A stretch of 21,255 bases of DNA from an uncultured Victivallales bacterium (GCA_903834675.1 CAILKC010000559.1:1-21255); one strand, 5' to 3'. Numbered from the stretch's first letter, positions 1 through 8,570 are shown. The notes: generated by a model not told the origin, from the letters alone. Program-made: numbers and translations.

Positions 1-19
1 CGCGCTGAGGTCGCATAGG

Positions 20-105
20 CCGCCCCTTCAGGGCTCAATCTGTGGGGTGAACGGGTACCCAGGGCGTTGCCCTGGGCTGGTATAGAGCGCCCCTTTGGGG
101 CTGAA
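20..105. repeat. Cluster of short GC-rich hairpins
   Basis: Three inverted repeats lie close together. The first is GCCC-CTTCA-GGGC at 22-34. The second is CCCAGGGC-GTT-GCCCTGGG at 58-76, a perfect 8-bp stem. The third is GCCCC-TTT-GGGGC at 89-101. From memory, the middle and right hairpins with the sequence between them resemble a dispersed intergenic repeat common in planctomycete-like genomes; that resemblance was not checked by search. The cluster is cut by the window edge, so its full extent is unknown. It could end transcription of a gene to the left. Confidence 0.6.
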
Positions 106-302
106 TACCTCGGCCCATCCTTATTGCACAGGTCGAGAAAAACCGCCCTCCAAAGCGTGCCCTCAGAGCCGGACGCCAATCTTCACTGGCATTGCGGATC
201 GACACCCTCACCGCGTTGCAGGTTGCGCGAGAGACCGGTACCTTTGTCGCCGATGGCACCGCGGAGTACGCCGTTTCGCCCGCTGAACAACAGAGCATTA
301 CG
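106..302. other. Intergenic stretch without a recognised gene
   Basis: No convincing gene is seen between the hairpin cluster and the inverted repeat before mod. One plus-strand frame from about 180 to 300 reads smoothly (…IDTLTALQVARETGTFVAD…) but has no start with a ribosome site and no family I recognise. It may be the tail of a decayed gene. No clear sigma-70 promoter for the downstream operon was found by eye. Confidence 0.35.
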
Positions 303-405
303 AACCACCAAACACACGAAACACACGAAAGTCGGACCTGCGGAAGCAAAGCCTCTTTCTCTCTGTTTCCGAACCCCTTGCGTGTATTTCGTGCCTTTCG
401 TGGTT
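303..405. repeat. Imperfect 25-bp inverted repeat upstream of mod
   Basis: The left arm, 303-327, reads AACCACCAAACACACGAAAC and continues ACACG. The right arm, 381-405, is its inverse complement with 4 mismatches in 25. A 53-bp spacer separates them. The arms belong to the widespread (ACCACGAAAGGCACGAAA)-like class of intergenic repeats, recalled from experience with environmental genomes. The right arm ends 5 bp before the AAGGA ribosome site of the methyltransferase gene at 410-414, so a cruciform or RNA hairpin here would lie in its leader. Confidence 0.6.
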
Positions 406-419
406 AATGAAGGAATCCC

Positions 420-2294
420 ATGCAGACGCTGACCCCAGCCGACCCCGAGACCAAGTCCGCCGATATCCTGGCGCAGAACGTCGAGCAATTGCGGGCGCTA
501 TTTCCCGAGGCCTTCACCGAGGGCAAGATCGATTTCGAGGTCCTGAAGCAGCTCCTTGGCGCCACGGTGGACGAGCGCGAGGAGAAGTACGGCCTGAACT
601 GGCATGGCAAGCGCCGCGCCCGGCAGCTGGCCCTTACGCCCTCGGCCGGCACGCTGCGGCCCTGTCCCGAGGACAGCGTCGACTGGGACACCACCCAGAA
701 CCTGATGATCGAGGGCGACAACCTGGAGGTGCTCAAACTCCTGCAGAAGTCCTACGCCGGCAAGGTCAAGCTCATCTATATCGACCCGCCCTACAACACC
801 GGCAAGGATTTCGTCTACCCCGACAACTTCCAGGACAACATCCGCAATTACCTGGAACTGACCGGTCAGGTGGAGGGTGGGCGTAGGATCAGCTCCAACA
901 CCGAGGCCAGTGGCCGGTTCCATACCGATTGGCTGAACATGATGTATCCGCGGCTCAAACTGGCGAGGGACCTGCTGCGAGAAGATGGGGTCCTGCTGGT
1001 CAGCATTGACGACCACGAGATGTGCGCACTCCGAATCCTCCTTGATGAGGTCTTTGGGGCGGAGAACTTCATCTCCACCTTCGTGTGGAAGCGAAAAGCA
1101 GGAGGTGGTGATGACAGCCAGCACGTCGCGGCGGAACACGAATACGTATTGTGTTTCGCCCGCGACGATGGGAAGGCCGGGATCGCCTCAATCCTTCACG
1201 AAAGCCCGGCGATGACCGCCAAGTACAACCGCTCTGAGAACGGCAGACGCTACTATCAGGAGCGCCTAGACAAGACGAGTCTCACCTACAGCGCATCAAT
1301 GGACTTTGAGATTGGGTGCCCTGACGGAACGCTGATAAAGCCTCCTCAGCCGAACCCCCAAACACCCACGACGATCTGGCGCTGGAGCAAGTCCACCGTT
1401 AGGGACCGAAGAGACGAACTGATCTTCGAGCGGGACAAGAAGACCGGTGAGTGGAGGATATACACGCGCACCTGGGAGTCCCTAGACGGTGTCACGCCAA
1501 GGAGCCTTCTGGTCGACGCTGAGCACGGAAGGAATCGCGACGGAACGCAGGACCTCGCAGACATCCTTGGCCCGAAGGTCTTCACCAACCCAAAGCCGCT
1601 GAAACTCCTGCGACACCTCCTGAACATCGCTTCTGGCGACAAGGACTCCCTCGTTCTCGACTTCTTTGCGGGTTCCGCAACAACGGCGCATGCACTCTGG
1701 GATCTGAACGTTGTGGATGGTGGTCAGCGGCGTTTCATCATCGTTCAAGTTCCAGAGCCTTCAGGCCGTGACGACTACCCTTCCGTCTCTGAGATCACCA
1801 AAGAGCGCCTGCGGCGCGCCGGCAGGAAGATCAAGGACGAGAACCCGCTGTTCCCGGGCGATCTCGGCTTCCGCGTCTTCAAGCTCGACTCCAGCAACAT
1901 CCGGGCCTGGGACCCCAGCGCGGGAACGCTTGCCGACACGCTCGAACAGCACCAGGAACACCTGAAGGCCGGCCGCACCGAGGCAGACATCCTCCACGAA
2001 CTGCTACTCAAGCTCGGCCTTGACCTGTGCGTGCCCATCGAGAAGCGCAGCATCGCCGGCAAGGACGTGCATGCCATCGGTGGCGGTGTGCTGTTGGCCT
2101 GTCTGGTCACAGAGATCACACGTGATCAGGTCGAGGCCCTGGCGCAGGGCATCGTCGCCTGGCACCAGGAGCTGGCCCCGGCCGGTGACACCACCTGCGT
2201 GTTCCGCGACAGCGCCTTCGCCGACGACGTGGCCAAGAGCAATCTCGCGGCCATTCTCAACCAACACGGGCTGACCACCGTGCGGAGCCTGTAG
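420..2294 (+). CDS. mod: Type III restriction-modification DNA methyltransferase (Mod)
   Basis: This is an adenine-N6 DNA methyltransferase that would modify the recognition sequence and supply target recognition to the Res subunit. The catalytic motif IV is DPPYNTGKDF at residues 122-131. The AdoMet-binding motif I, DFFAGSAT, comes later, at about 414-421. The order IV, recognition domain, I is that of beta-class enzymes, which include type III Mod proteins. Conserved Mod text such as HTDWLNMMYPRLKLARDLL lies between. The length of 624 residues fits the family. The ATG at 420 has AAGGA five bases upstream. The central part, roughly 950-1815, uses more AT-rich codons than either end, suggesting a swapped recognition domain. 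Recognition specificity cannot be read from the sequence. Confidence 0.93.
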   Translation: MQTLTPADPETKSADILAQNVEQLRALFPEAFTEGKIDFEVLKQLLGATVDEREEKYGLNWHGKRRARQLALTPSAGTLRPCPEDSVDWDTTQNLMIEGDNLEVLKLLQKSYAGKVKLIYIDPPYNTGKDFVYPDNFQDNIRNYLELTGQVEGGRRISSNTEASGRFHTDWLNMMYPRLKLARDLLREDGVLLVSIDDHEMCALRILLDEVFGAENFISTFVWKRKAGGGDDSQHVAAEHEYVLCFARDDGKAGIASILHESPAMTAKYNRSENGRRYYQERLDKTSLTYSASMDFEIGCPDGTLIKPPQPNPQTPTTIWRWSKSTVRDRRDELIFERDKKTGEWRIYTRTWESLDGVTPRSLLVDAEHGRNRDGTQDLADILGPKVFTNPKPLKLLRHLLNIASGDKDSLVLDFFAGSATTAHALWDLNVVDGGQRRFIIVQVPEPSGRDDYPSVSEITKERLRRAGRKIKDENPLFPGDLGFRVFKLDSSNIRAWDPSAGTLADTLEQHQEHLKAGRTEADILHELLLKLGLDLCVPIEKRSIAGKDVHAIGGGVLLACLVTEITRDQVEALAQGIVAWHQELAPAGDTTCVFRDSAFADDVAKSNLAAILNQHGLTTVRSL

Positions 2295-2318
2295 AAACGA
2301 CAGGGGACTGTAACCGCC

Positions 2319-3404
2319 ATGGGGACAGAGAATCGAGAACCGGAGGACTCCCTGCCGGCAGGCGCGCCCCAGGAACTGGTAGCGCAACTCCGGACGCTGA
2401 TCCAGGAAGCCCGGCGGCAGGCGCTACGGGCGGTGGACACTGTTCAGGTGCGCACCTGCTGGGAGGTTGGGCGGCATATCGTGGAGTTTGAGCAGGCCGG
2501 GGCTGAACGGGCGGAATATGGCGTTCACTTACTGCCCCGGCTGGCGGGACGTCTGACGGCGGAGTTCGGCAGGGGCTTCGACGCATCGAATCTGCGTTAC
2601 ATGCGCCTGTTCTACCAGGCATTCCCGAAGTGTGACGCGCTGCGTCATGAATTGAGCTGGACGCACTACCGCTCGCTGCTCAAGGTCGAGGATGCGGCGG
2701 CCCGCCAGTGGTACATGGTCGAGGCGGCGACCCAGAACTGGAGTACGCGGGCACTCGATCGGCAGATCAGTACGCTCTACTACGAGCGTCTTCTGGCCAG
2801 CCAGGATCGCCTGGCTGTGCGCGCTGAGGCCGGGGAGAAGATCGGTGCATTGGCCGTGAGCCCGAGGGAATTCGTCCGTGATCCGGTGCTACTCGAATTC
2901 CTGGGTATGCCGGACACGGGTCGCCTGCTGGAATCGAATCTGGAACAGGCCCTGACTGACAATCTCCAGGCCTTTCTGCTCGAACTGGGCAAGGGGTTCG
3001 CCTTCGTCGCCCGCCAGCAACGAGTCAGCACCGAGTCCAGGGACTTCTACCTGGATCTGGTATTCTACAACTACCTGCTCAAGTGCTTTGTCCTGTTCGA
3101 CCTCAAGACCGGCGAGCTCACGCACCAGGACATTGGCCAGATGGACATGTACGTACGCATGTACGACGAACTGCGGTGCGGCCCCGACGACAACCCCACG
3201 GTGGGTATCATCCTGTGCGCCCGCAAGGACGCTTCGGTGGTGCGATACTCCGTGCTGCATGGACATGAGCAGTTGTTTGCCAGCAAGTACCGGCTTGTGC
3301 TGCCCAGCGAGGCCGAGTTGCGGGCCGAACTGGATCGGGAACAGCGCCTGCTGGCAGAGCCAGGGCCGCAAGACGACGGCGCCAGGGGGCCGGATCAGGC
3401 ATGA
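2319..3404 (+). CDS. DUF1016/YhcG-family PD-(D/E)XK nuclease
   Basis: A 361-residue protein of the YhcG (DUF1016) family. It has a helical, probably DNA-binding N-terminal part (residues about 15-160, with VGRHIVEFEQ and the SWTHYRSLLKV segment typical of the family). The C-terminal nuclease fold is at about 190-340. The likely metal-binding residues are D246 in FYLDLVFYN and D261-L-K263 in FDLKTG. The ATG at 2319 follows the mod stop by 24 bases, with a GGGG stretch upstream. Its TGA overlaps the ATG of the next gene. YhcG proteins are often found near restriction systems, but their role is poorly defined. Its place between mod and res suggests co-production with the type III complex. Whether it cuts DNA as part of that complex is inference. 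Confidence 0.9.
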   Translation: MGTENREPEDSLPAGAPQELVAQLRTLIQEARRQALRAVDTVQVRTCWEVGRHIVEFEQAGAERAEYGVHLLPRLAGRLTAEFGRGFDASNLRYMRLFYQAFPKCDALRHELSWTHYRSLLKVEDAAARQWYMVEAATQNWSTRALDRQISTLYYERLLASQDRLAVRAEAGEKIGALAVSPREFVRDPVLLEFLGMPDTGRLLESNLEQALTDNLQAFLLELGKGFAFVARQQRVSTESRDFYLDLVFYNYLLKCFVLFDLKTGELTHQDIGQMDMYVRMYDELRCGPDDNPTVGIILCARKDASVVRYSVLHGHEQLFASKYRLVLPSEAELRAELDREQRLLAEPGPQDDGARGPDQA

Positions 3405-6379
3405 AACTGCACTTCGAGCCCAACCTCGACTACCAGCTCCAGGCGGTCGCGGCCGTCTGTGACCTGTTCCGCGGGCAGGAGACCTGCCGCACCGAGTTCA
3501 CGGTTACGCGGAATGCGGTCGGCGGCGCGTTCCTGCCCGGCCAGGAGAGCGACCTGGGCATCGGCAACCGGCTGACGCTGCTGGATGATCAGGTGCTCGG
3601 GAACCTGGCCGACATCCAGCTCCGCAACGGCCTGCCGCCGTCCGGCTCACTGGTGTCCGGCGATTTCACCGTGGAGATGGAAACCGGCACCGGCAAAACC
3701 TACGTCTACCTGCGCACGGTCTTTGAGCTGAACCGGGTATACGGCTTCACGAAGTTCGTGATCGTGGTGCCATCGGTGGCGATCCGGGAGGGCGTGTACA
3801 AATCGCTGCAGATGACCGAGGAGCATTTCCGCGGGCTCTATGCCGGCGTGCCCTTCGACTACTTCATCTACGACTCGACCAAGCTCGGCCAGGTGCGCAA
3901 CTTCGCCACCAGCTCGCAGATTCAGGTCATGGTGGTCACCGTCGGCGCCATCAACAAGAAGGACGTGAACAATCTCTACAAGGACAGCGAGAAGACGGGC
4001 GGCGAGAAACCCATCGACCTGATCAAGGCGACGCGGCCCATCCTCATTGTGGACGAACCGCAGAGCGTCGACGGGGGTCTGTCCGGGGCTGGCAAGACGG
4101 CGCTCGGCGCCATGAACCCGCTCTGCACCCTGCGGTACTCGGCGACGCACGTGGACAAGCACCACATGGTGTACCGCCTGCACGCGGTGGATGCCTACGA
4201 GAAGCGGCTGGTCAAGCAGATTGAGGTCGACTCGGGCGTGGTGGAGGACGCCTTCAACCGGCCCTATGTGCGGTTGTTGGCCGTGACCAACAAACGGAAC
4301 GTCATCTCCGCACGGCTCGAACTCGACCTGCAGACTGCCGGCGGCGTGCGCCGACAGGAGGTCACGGTGCAGGACGGCGATAACCTAGAGCTGACCACCC
4401 AGCGCCCCGTCTACCACGACTGCCGCATCGGCGAGATCCGGGTCGGCAAGGATAGCGAGTATGTCGAGTTGCGCGTGCCCGGCAGCGAGCACTTCCTGAA
4501 GCCTGGTGAAGCCTGGGGCGATATGGACCACCTGGCCGTCCAGCGCGAGATGATCCGCCGCACCATCAGAGAACACCTCAACAAGGAGCTGCGCCTGCGC
4601 CCGCAGGGCATCAAGGTGCTGTCGCTGTTCTTCATCGACGAGGTGGCCCGCTACCGCCAGTATGACGCCGACGGCAACCCGCTGAAGGGCGACTATGCCC
4701 GCATCTTCGAGGAGGAGTACGGGCGGGCGGCGGCACGGCCGGAGTACACCACGCTGTTCAAGGACGTCGACCTGTCACACGCGGCCGAGGATGTGCACGG
4801 CGGCTATTTCTCGATCGACCGCAGGAAGGTCGGGGCCAAGACGGTCGAGGTGCTCAAGGACACCAGGGGCAACACCCAGGCCGACGACGACACGTACAGT
4901 CTGATCATGCGTGACAAGGAGAAGCTGCTCTCGCTGGAGACGCCGCTCAAGTTCATCTTCTCACACTCCGCCCTGCGCGAAGGCTGGGATAACCCCAACG
5001 TCTTCCAGATCTGCGCCCTCCGTGACCTCCGCAGCGAGCGCGAGCGACGGCAGACCATCGGCCGCGGCCTGCGCCTGTGTGTGAACCAGGAAGGCCAGCG
5101 GCTGCGGGGCTTCGAGGTGAACCGGCTCACCGTGATCGCCACCGAGCGCTTCGAGGACTTCGCGGAAGGCCTGCAGAAGGAGATCGAGGCCGACACCGGC
5201 ATCCGCTTCGGTGTGGTGGAAGAGCACCAGTTTGCGGCGGTCACCGTGACCGGCGCCGACGGCAAGGCCGCACCGCTGGGCTTTGAGCAGTCCAAGGTGC
5301 TGTGGGAGTACCTGAAGGCGCAGCACCTGGTCGACGCCAAGGGCAGGGTCCAGGACGCACTGCGGACGGCCCTCAAAGACCGGACCCTGGTCCTGCCGGC
5401 ACCCTTCATGCCGCAGCTTGCCCAGATCCATGAGATTCTGCGGAAAGCCGCTGGCCGACTGGAGATCAAGAACGCGAACGAGCGTTGTCAGGTGCGCCCG
5501 CGCCAAGCGGTCCTGCACAGCCCCGAGTTCAAGGCCCTGTGGGACCGCATCAAGCACAAGACTACGTACCGCGTGCAGTTCGACAACGAGAAGCTGATTG
5601 AGAGCTGTACGCTGGCCCTGCGTGACGCCCCGCCCATCGCCAAGACGCGGCTGCAATGGCGCAAAGCTGACCTCGCCATCGGCAAGGCCGGGGTCGAAGC
5701 GACGGAGCGCGAGGGGGCTGCCACCATCGTGCTGGACGAAGCCGGCATCGAATTGCCCGACCTGCTCACCGAGATGCAGGACCGCACCCAACTGACCCGC
5801 CGCAGCCTCTACCGCATACTGACGGGCAGCTTGCGGCTCGAGGATTTCAGGCGCAACCCTCAGCAGTTCATCGAGCTGGCCGCCGAGGCCGTCAACCGCT
5901 GCAAACGCCTGGCCCTGGTCGACGGCATCAAGTACCAGCGCCTGGGCGACGAACAGTACTACGCGCAGGAGTTGTTCGAGCAGGAGGAGCTGACCGGCTA
6001 CCTGAAGAACCTGATGGACGCCGGCAAGTCGATCCACGAGAAGGTGGTGTTCGACTCCGAGACGGAGGCCGCCTTTGCCGACGCGATGGAGAAGAACCTG
6101 GCCATTAAGGTCTACGCTAAGTTGCCGGGCTGGTTCCGGGTAAACACCCCGCTGGGAACCTACAACCCGGACTGGGCAGTGCTCGTCGAGCAGGGTGGGG
6201 GTGAACGGCTCTATTTCGTAGTTGAGACCAAGAGTGGCCTGTATACCGACGACCTAGGCGACCGCGAGAGCGCCAAGATCGAGTGCGGCAAAGCCCACTT
6301 CAGGGCGCTGGAGGTCGGCGAGGCCCCGGCGCAGTACGTCGTCGCACGCTCCGTGATTGACGTACTCTCCCACGCCTGA
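3401..6379 (+). CDS. res: Type III restriction enzyme Res subunit (helicase-nuclease)
   Basis: A 992-residue superfamily 2 helicase-like ATPase with a C-terminal nuclease, the usual size and layout for type III Res. The Walker A motif is ETGTGKT at residues 94-100 and Walker B is DEPQ at 218-221. A motif III-like RYSATH follows, and motif VI QTIGRGLRL begins at 551. The C-terminal nuclease site is P923-D924 followed by E942-T-K944, a complete PD-(D/E)XK signature. With Mod it would hydrolyse ATP, communicate between two unmodified sites and cut DNA. The ATG at 3401 overlaps the stop of the YhcG gene (ATGA), so translation is probably coupled. All key motifs are intact, so the subunit looks active. 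Confidence 0.95.
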   Translation: MKLHFEPNLDYQLQAVAAVCDLFRGQETCRTEFTVTRNAVGGAFLPGQESDLGIGNRLTLLDDQVLGNLADIQLRNGLPPSGSLVSGDFTVEMETGTGKTYVYLRTVFELNRVYGFTKFVIVVPSVAIREGVYKSLQMTEEHFRGLYAGVPFDYFIYDSTKLGQVRNFATSSQIQVMVVTVGAINKKDVNNLYKDSEKTGGEKPIDLIKATRPILIVDEPQSVDGGLSGAGKTALGAMNPLCTLRYSATHVDKHHMVYRLHAVDAYEKRLVKQIEVDSGVVEDAFNRPYVRLLAVTNKRNVISARLELDLQTAGGVRRQEVTVQDGDNLELTTQRPVYHDCRIGEIRVGKDSEYVELRVPGSEHFLKPGEAWGDMDHLAVQREMIRRTIREHLNKELRLRPQGIKVLSLFFIDEVARYRQYDADGNPLKGDYARIFEEEYGRAAARPEYTTLFKDVDLSHAAEDVHGGYFSIDRRKVGAKTVEVLKDTRGNTQADDDTYSLIMRDKEKLLSLETPLKFIFSHSALREGWDNPNVFQICALRDLRSERERRQTIGRGLRLCVNQEGQRLRGFEVNRLTVIATERFEDFAEGLQKEIEADTGIRFGVVEEHQFAAVTVTGADGKAAPLGFEQSKVLWEYLKAQHLVDAKGRVQDALRTALKDRTLVLPAPFMPQLAQIHEILRKAAGRLEIKNANERCQVRPRQAVLHSPEFKALWDRIKHKTTYRVQFDNEKLIESCTLALRDAPPIAKTRLQWRKADLAIGKAGVEATEREGAATIVLDEAGIELPDLLTEMQDRTQLTRRSLYRILTGSLRLEDFRRNPQQFIELAAEAVNRCKRLALVDGIKYQRLGDEQYYAQELFEQEELTGYLKNLMDAGKSIHEKVVFDSETEAAFADAMEKNLAIKVYAKLPGWFRVNTPLGTYNPDWAVLVEQGGGERLYFVVETKSGLYTDDLGDRESAKIECGKAHFRALEVGEAPAQYVVARSVIDVLSHA

Positions 6380-6428
6380 GTGCGAGCTGCGACCGCCATC
6401 ACCCAATGGACGCCCCCCGCCGCCGTAC

Positions 6429-6448
6429 CCATGGCCGAAGGCCGATGG
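6429..6448. terminator. Possible bidirectional terminator hairpin
   Basis: CCATGGCC-GAA-GGCC-G-ATGG forms an 8-bp stem with one bulged base. It sits in the 107-bp gap between the convergent res and universal stress protein genes. There is no T-tract on either strand, so intrinsic termination is uncertain. Confidence 0.3.
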
Positions 6449-6486
6449 TCGGCGCGCGGTCGGGAGGACGCCACCGCCCGCCGAGG

Positions 6487-6948
6487 TCAGGGCATGACGA
6501 ACTCATGCTCCGGGTGCTTGACCGTGAGTACCGGGCAGGGCGCCTTGCGCACCACCTTCTCGGCCACGCTGCCCAGCAGGGCATGGGCCAGTCCCGTGCG
6601 GCCGTGCGTGCCCATCACGATGAGATCGACCCCGTGTGTCCTGGCCATCTCGACGATGCGTGGGAAGGGGTTGCCCTCTGCCAGCAGCCACTCCGTCTGC
6701 GGCAGCTCGCGGCGCACCGCCTCCGTGATCGCAGTCAGGTTCTGGACGCAGGCTTCCTTCTGCCGTTCCAGGATGTCGACGGGCAGGACAACCTCCGGGG
6801 CGAGGTAGCTCATGGGCAGCTCAACGACATGCAGGAGAAGCAGCTTCGCATCGTGCGCCTGGGCAAAAGCCCTGGCGTAGAGCAGAGCATGCTCGGAATT
6901 CTCCGAGAAATCCAAGGGACAGAGGATCGTGCGAATCTCGATTTTCAT
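6487..6948 (-). CDS. Universal stress protein (UspA family)
   Basis: A single-domain, 153-residue cytoplasmic Usp protein of the ATP-binding type. It starts with the typical beta strand IRTILCPLDFS, containing conserved D13. It ends with the full nucleotide-binding motif G113-x2-G116-x9-G126-S127 (GTHGRTGLAHALLGS), followed by APCPVLTV. I chose the ATG at 6948 because GGGAG lies six bases upstream. The ATG two codons earlier, at 6954, is too close to that site. Usp proteins bind ATP and are usually induced under starvation or oxygen and redox stress; the specific role here is unknown. It is convergent with res and divergent from the GNAT gene. Confidence 0.93.
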   Translation of the reverse strand: MKIEIRTILCPLDFSENSEHALLYARAFAQAHDAKLLLLHVVELPMSYLAPEVVLPVDILERQKEACVQNLTAITEAVRRELPQTEWLLAEGNPFPRIVEMARTHGVDLIVMGTHGRTGLAHALLGSVAEKVVRKAPCPVLTVKHPEHEFVMP

Positions 6949-7138
6949 GTTCATCTCCCGATGGTCGACCCAGTACAGACCGAACGCCGCCCGCCGCCAC
7001 CGACCGGCATCGGCAGAGCGGTTCCCGTACCCGCTTGGACACGGCCACCTTCGATTGGGTCCCCACCGTCGGCAACCAGGATAGGCAGGGCAACCTCGGC
7101 AGCCGCCAGCGCCCGCTGGCATTCCTACGATAGCACGC

Positions 7139-7167
7139 TTGACAGGGGTGCGGCAGGCCTCTAGGCT
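7139..7167 (+). promoter_or_regulatory. Sigma-70-type promoter of the GNAT gene
   Basis: A perfect -35 box TTGACA at 7139-7144 is followed by a 17-bp spacer and TAGGCT at 7162-7167, which keeps the key T, A and final T of the -10 box. Transcription would start near 7174. The match argues against the upstream TTG at 7139 as a translation start for the next gene. Confidence 0.55.
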
Positions 7168-7213
7168 GTGGCACAGTCGGCGCCATGCTATGAACCGCAA
7201 TGAGGGCAACCCG

Positions 7214-8050
7214 ATGCTGCGGATTGAGCCACTCGATCACGAAGCTGCGGCGGTACGGGAGCGCCTCTTCGCGTTCCTGGCGCCCCACGAGTCCTATGGC
7301 CTGTTCATCCTGGGCAACCTGAACACGCGGTTCCCCGGCACGCATCTCTACGCCGCCGTGGAGGGTGAACGCTGGCTGGGCGTGGCCGGCTACTACGACG
7401 GCCCGCGCAGCCTTATTCCGTTCACCCTGGATGCGGCGGTCGCCACGGCGCTGGCGGAACAGGTCCTGGCGGTCCATCCGACCCCGGAGTGGCTGCTGGG
7501 GGCGGCCTTTGCCGCTGAACCCGCTCTGGCCGTTCTCGTCCAACGCGGCTTCACGGTGCTCAACCACCCACGGCACGTGTTCATGGAGGCGCCCTTGGGG
7601 CAGACATTGGCGCTACCGCGGAGTCCGCACGAGGAGCACGTCCGCCTCATGCGGCCTGGCGATGGGGAGTCCGTAGCGAGGCTGTTGCGGGTGTTGCGCG
7701 ACCCCACCAACCAGGCCTCGGTGACCCTCGAAGAGAGCGCTCGTGCCGAAGCTAACCCCCTGCGCGTGGTGCTCGAGGTGGACGGCCGCATCGTCGCCAC
7801 CGCGGGGACGAATGGCATCGGCATCCGGGCGTTCCAGATCCTGGGGGTGGTGACTGACCCGGCGTACCGTCGACGGGGTTTTGCCCGGGCGGTCTGTACG
7901 GCCCTGATCCGACGCCTGCACGAGCAGGGCGCCCGGCACAGCGTGCTGTTCACCGACGTCACCAACCTCGCCGCCCAGCGCTGCTACGCGGAGATCGGCT
8001 TCCATTCCACCGGCGACTTCACGGTGGCCAAGCTCGCCCGGCAAAGCTGA
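7214..8050 (+). CDS. GNAT-family N-acetyltransferase
   Basis: A 278-residue acetyl-CoA-dependent acetyltransferase. The C-terminal half (about 140-278) is a standard GNAT domain. ILGVVTDPAYRRRGFARA contains the acetyl-CoA pyrophosphate-binding pattern R219-x-x-G222-x-A224. Further on come N251 and Y258 in NLAAQRCYAEIGF, the usual late-domain positions. The N-terminal half (about 1-130) resembles a degenerate second GNAT-like domain, as in tandem-GNAT proteins. I prefer the ATG at 7214, with GAGGG seven bases upstream and a strong promoter about 50 bases before it; the ATG at 7190 is an alternative. The substrate is unknown. It is a single-gene unit. Confidence 0.88.
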   Translation: MLRIEPLDHEAAAVRERLFAFLAPHESYGLFILGNLNTRFPGTHLYAAVEGERWLGVAGYYDGPRSLIPFTLDAAVATALAEQVLAVHPTPEWLLGAAFAAEPALAVLVQRGFTVLNHPRHVFMEAPLGQTLALPRSPHEEHVRLMRPGDGESVARLLRVLRDPTNQASVTLEESARAEANPLRVVLEVDGRIVATAGTNGIGIRAFQILGVVTDPAYRRRGFARAVCTALIRRLHEQGARHSVLFTDVTNLAAQRCYAEIGFHSTGDFTVAKLARQS

Positions 8051-8129
8051 AGCCGACTCGAGCATGCGTCCGGCGCCAGCGCAGCCGCGGCGTAAGCAGT
8101 GGTGCGAGACCTGCTATGCTTATGAGTAT

Positions 8130-8565
8130 CGTCTCCCACGGAGTGATGTGCTTGGGGTCGACGCCGTGCTCGCGGCAGACGCGCACGGAGTCGCTGCAGT
8201 ACTCGGTTCGCGAACGGGGGAACCACTCCGCCTGCCCGGTGGTTCGGCGCTGCTGCAACAGCAGACTGAAGTTGGTCACATAGTCCCAGACGTACAGCCG
8301 GTTGGTCAGTTTGGACCCGTTTCGGAGGTCCGCCGCAAAGGCCCGGTTGGCCTCATGCTCAAGAGGCTGCAAGAACGAACATTCGAGGCTGCATCCTCCA
8401 GGAAGGCGTACCCCGCGTAGAGAGTCCCACGCCGGGCGCTGCGGGCTCCCGTCAGGACTAGGTTGCGGCCGAGGCTACGGATCAGGATGCCCTCCTGGCC
8501 CAGCGCCGCAATCTCCGCCGGTCGGAGTTGCATCAGCAGCGCCAACGATATATTCTTATTGGTAG
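8130..8565 (-). pseudogene. DUF4838-family protein remnant with internal deletion
   Basis: Two pieces of one large protein family sit in different minus-strand frames. The first (about 8560-8393) reads …ALGQEGILIRSLGRNLVLTG… then RGTLYAGYAFLED, ending at 8393. This matches the N-terminal alpha-glucuronidase-like domain of DUF4838 proteins (…EGFLIRTVG…RGTLYGVYAFLED). The second (about 8384 to 8250) reads ECSFLQPLEHEANRAF and then NRLYVWDYVTNF, a hallmark of the C-terminal DUF4838 region. Several hundred codons between them are missing and the join, near 8384-8392, is out of frame. Further minus-strand text to about 8130 (REHGVDPKHITPW) may be another scrap. No start with a ribosome site was found. 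The family assignment is from recalled consensus. Confidence 0.65.
8528..8556 (+). promoter_or_regulatory. Probable vapBC promoter
   Basis: TTGCAT at 8528-8533, a 17-bp spacer and TATTCT at 8551-8556 form a plausible sigma-70 promoter. The start would fall near 8563, about 20 bases before the vapB ATG. It lies in a short AT-rich island in otherwise GC-rich DNA. Confidence 0.45.
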
Positions 8566-8570
8566 ATATC
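8547..8570. promoter_or_regulatory. Candidate VapB operator
   Basis: GATAT at 8547-8551 and ATATC at 8566-8570 make an inverted repeat around the putative -10 box. VapB antitoxins usually repress their own operon by binding such palindromes, so this is the likely operator. The arms are only 5 bp. Confidence 0.4.

Noticed and set aside
4961..6037. Open minus-strand frame of 358 codons inside res
   Set aside because: Antisense to conserved Res sequence, with low-complexity Leu/Gln/Asp-rich translation.
7139..7213. Upstream start for the GNAT protein
   Set aside because: The TTG at 7139 is the -35 box of a good promoter and the extra residues look non-coding; the ATG at 7214 has a proper ribosome site.
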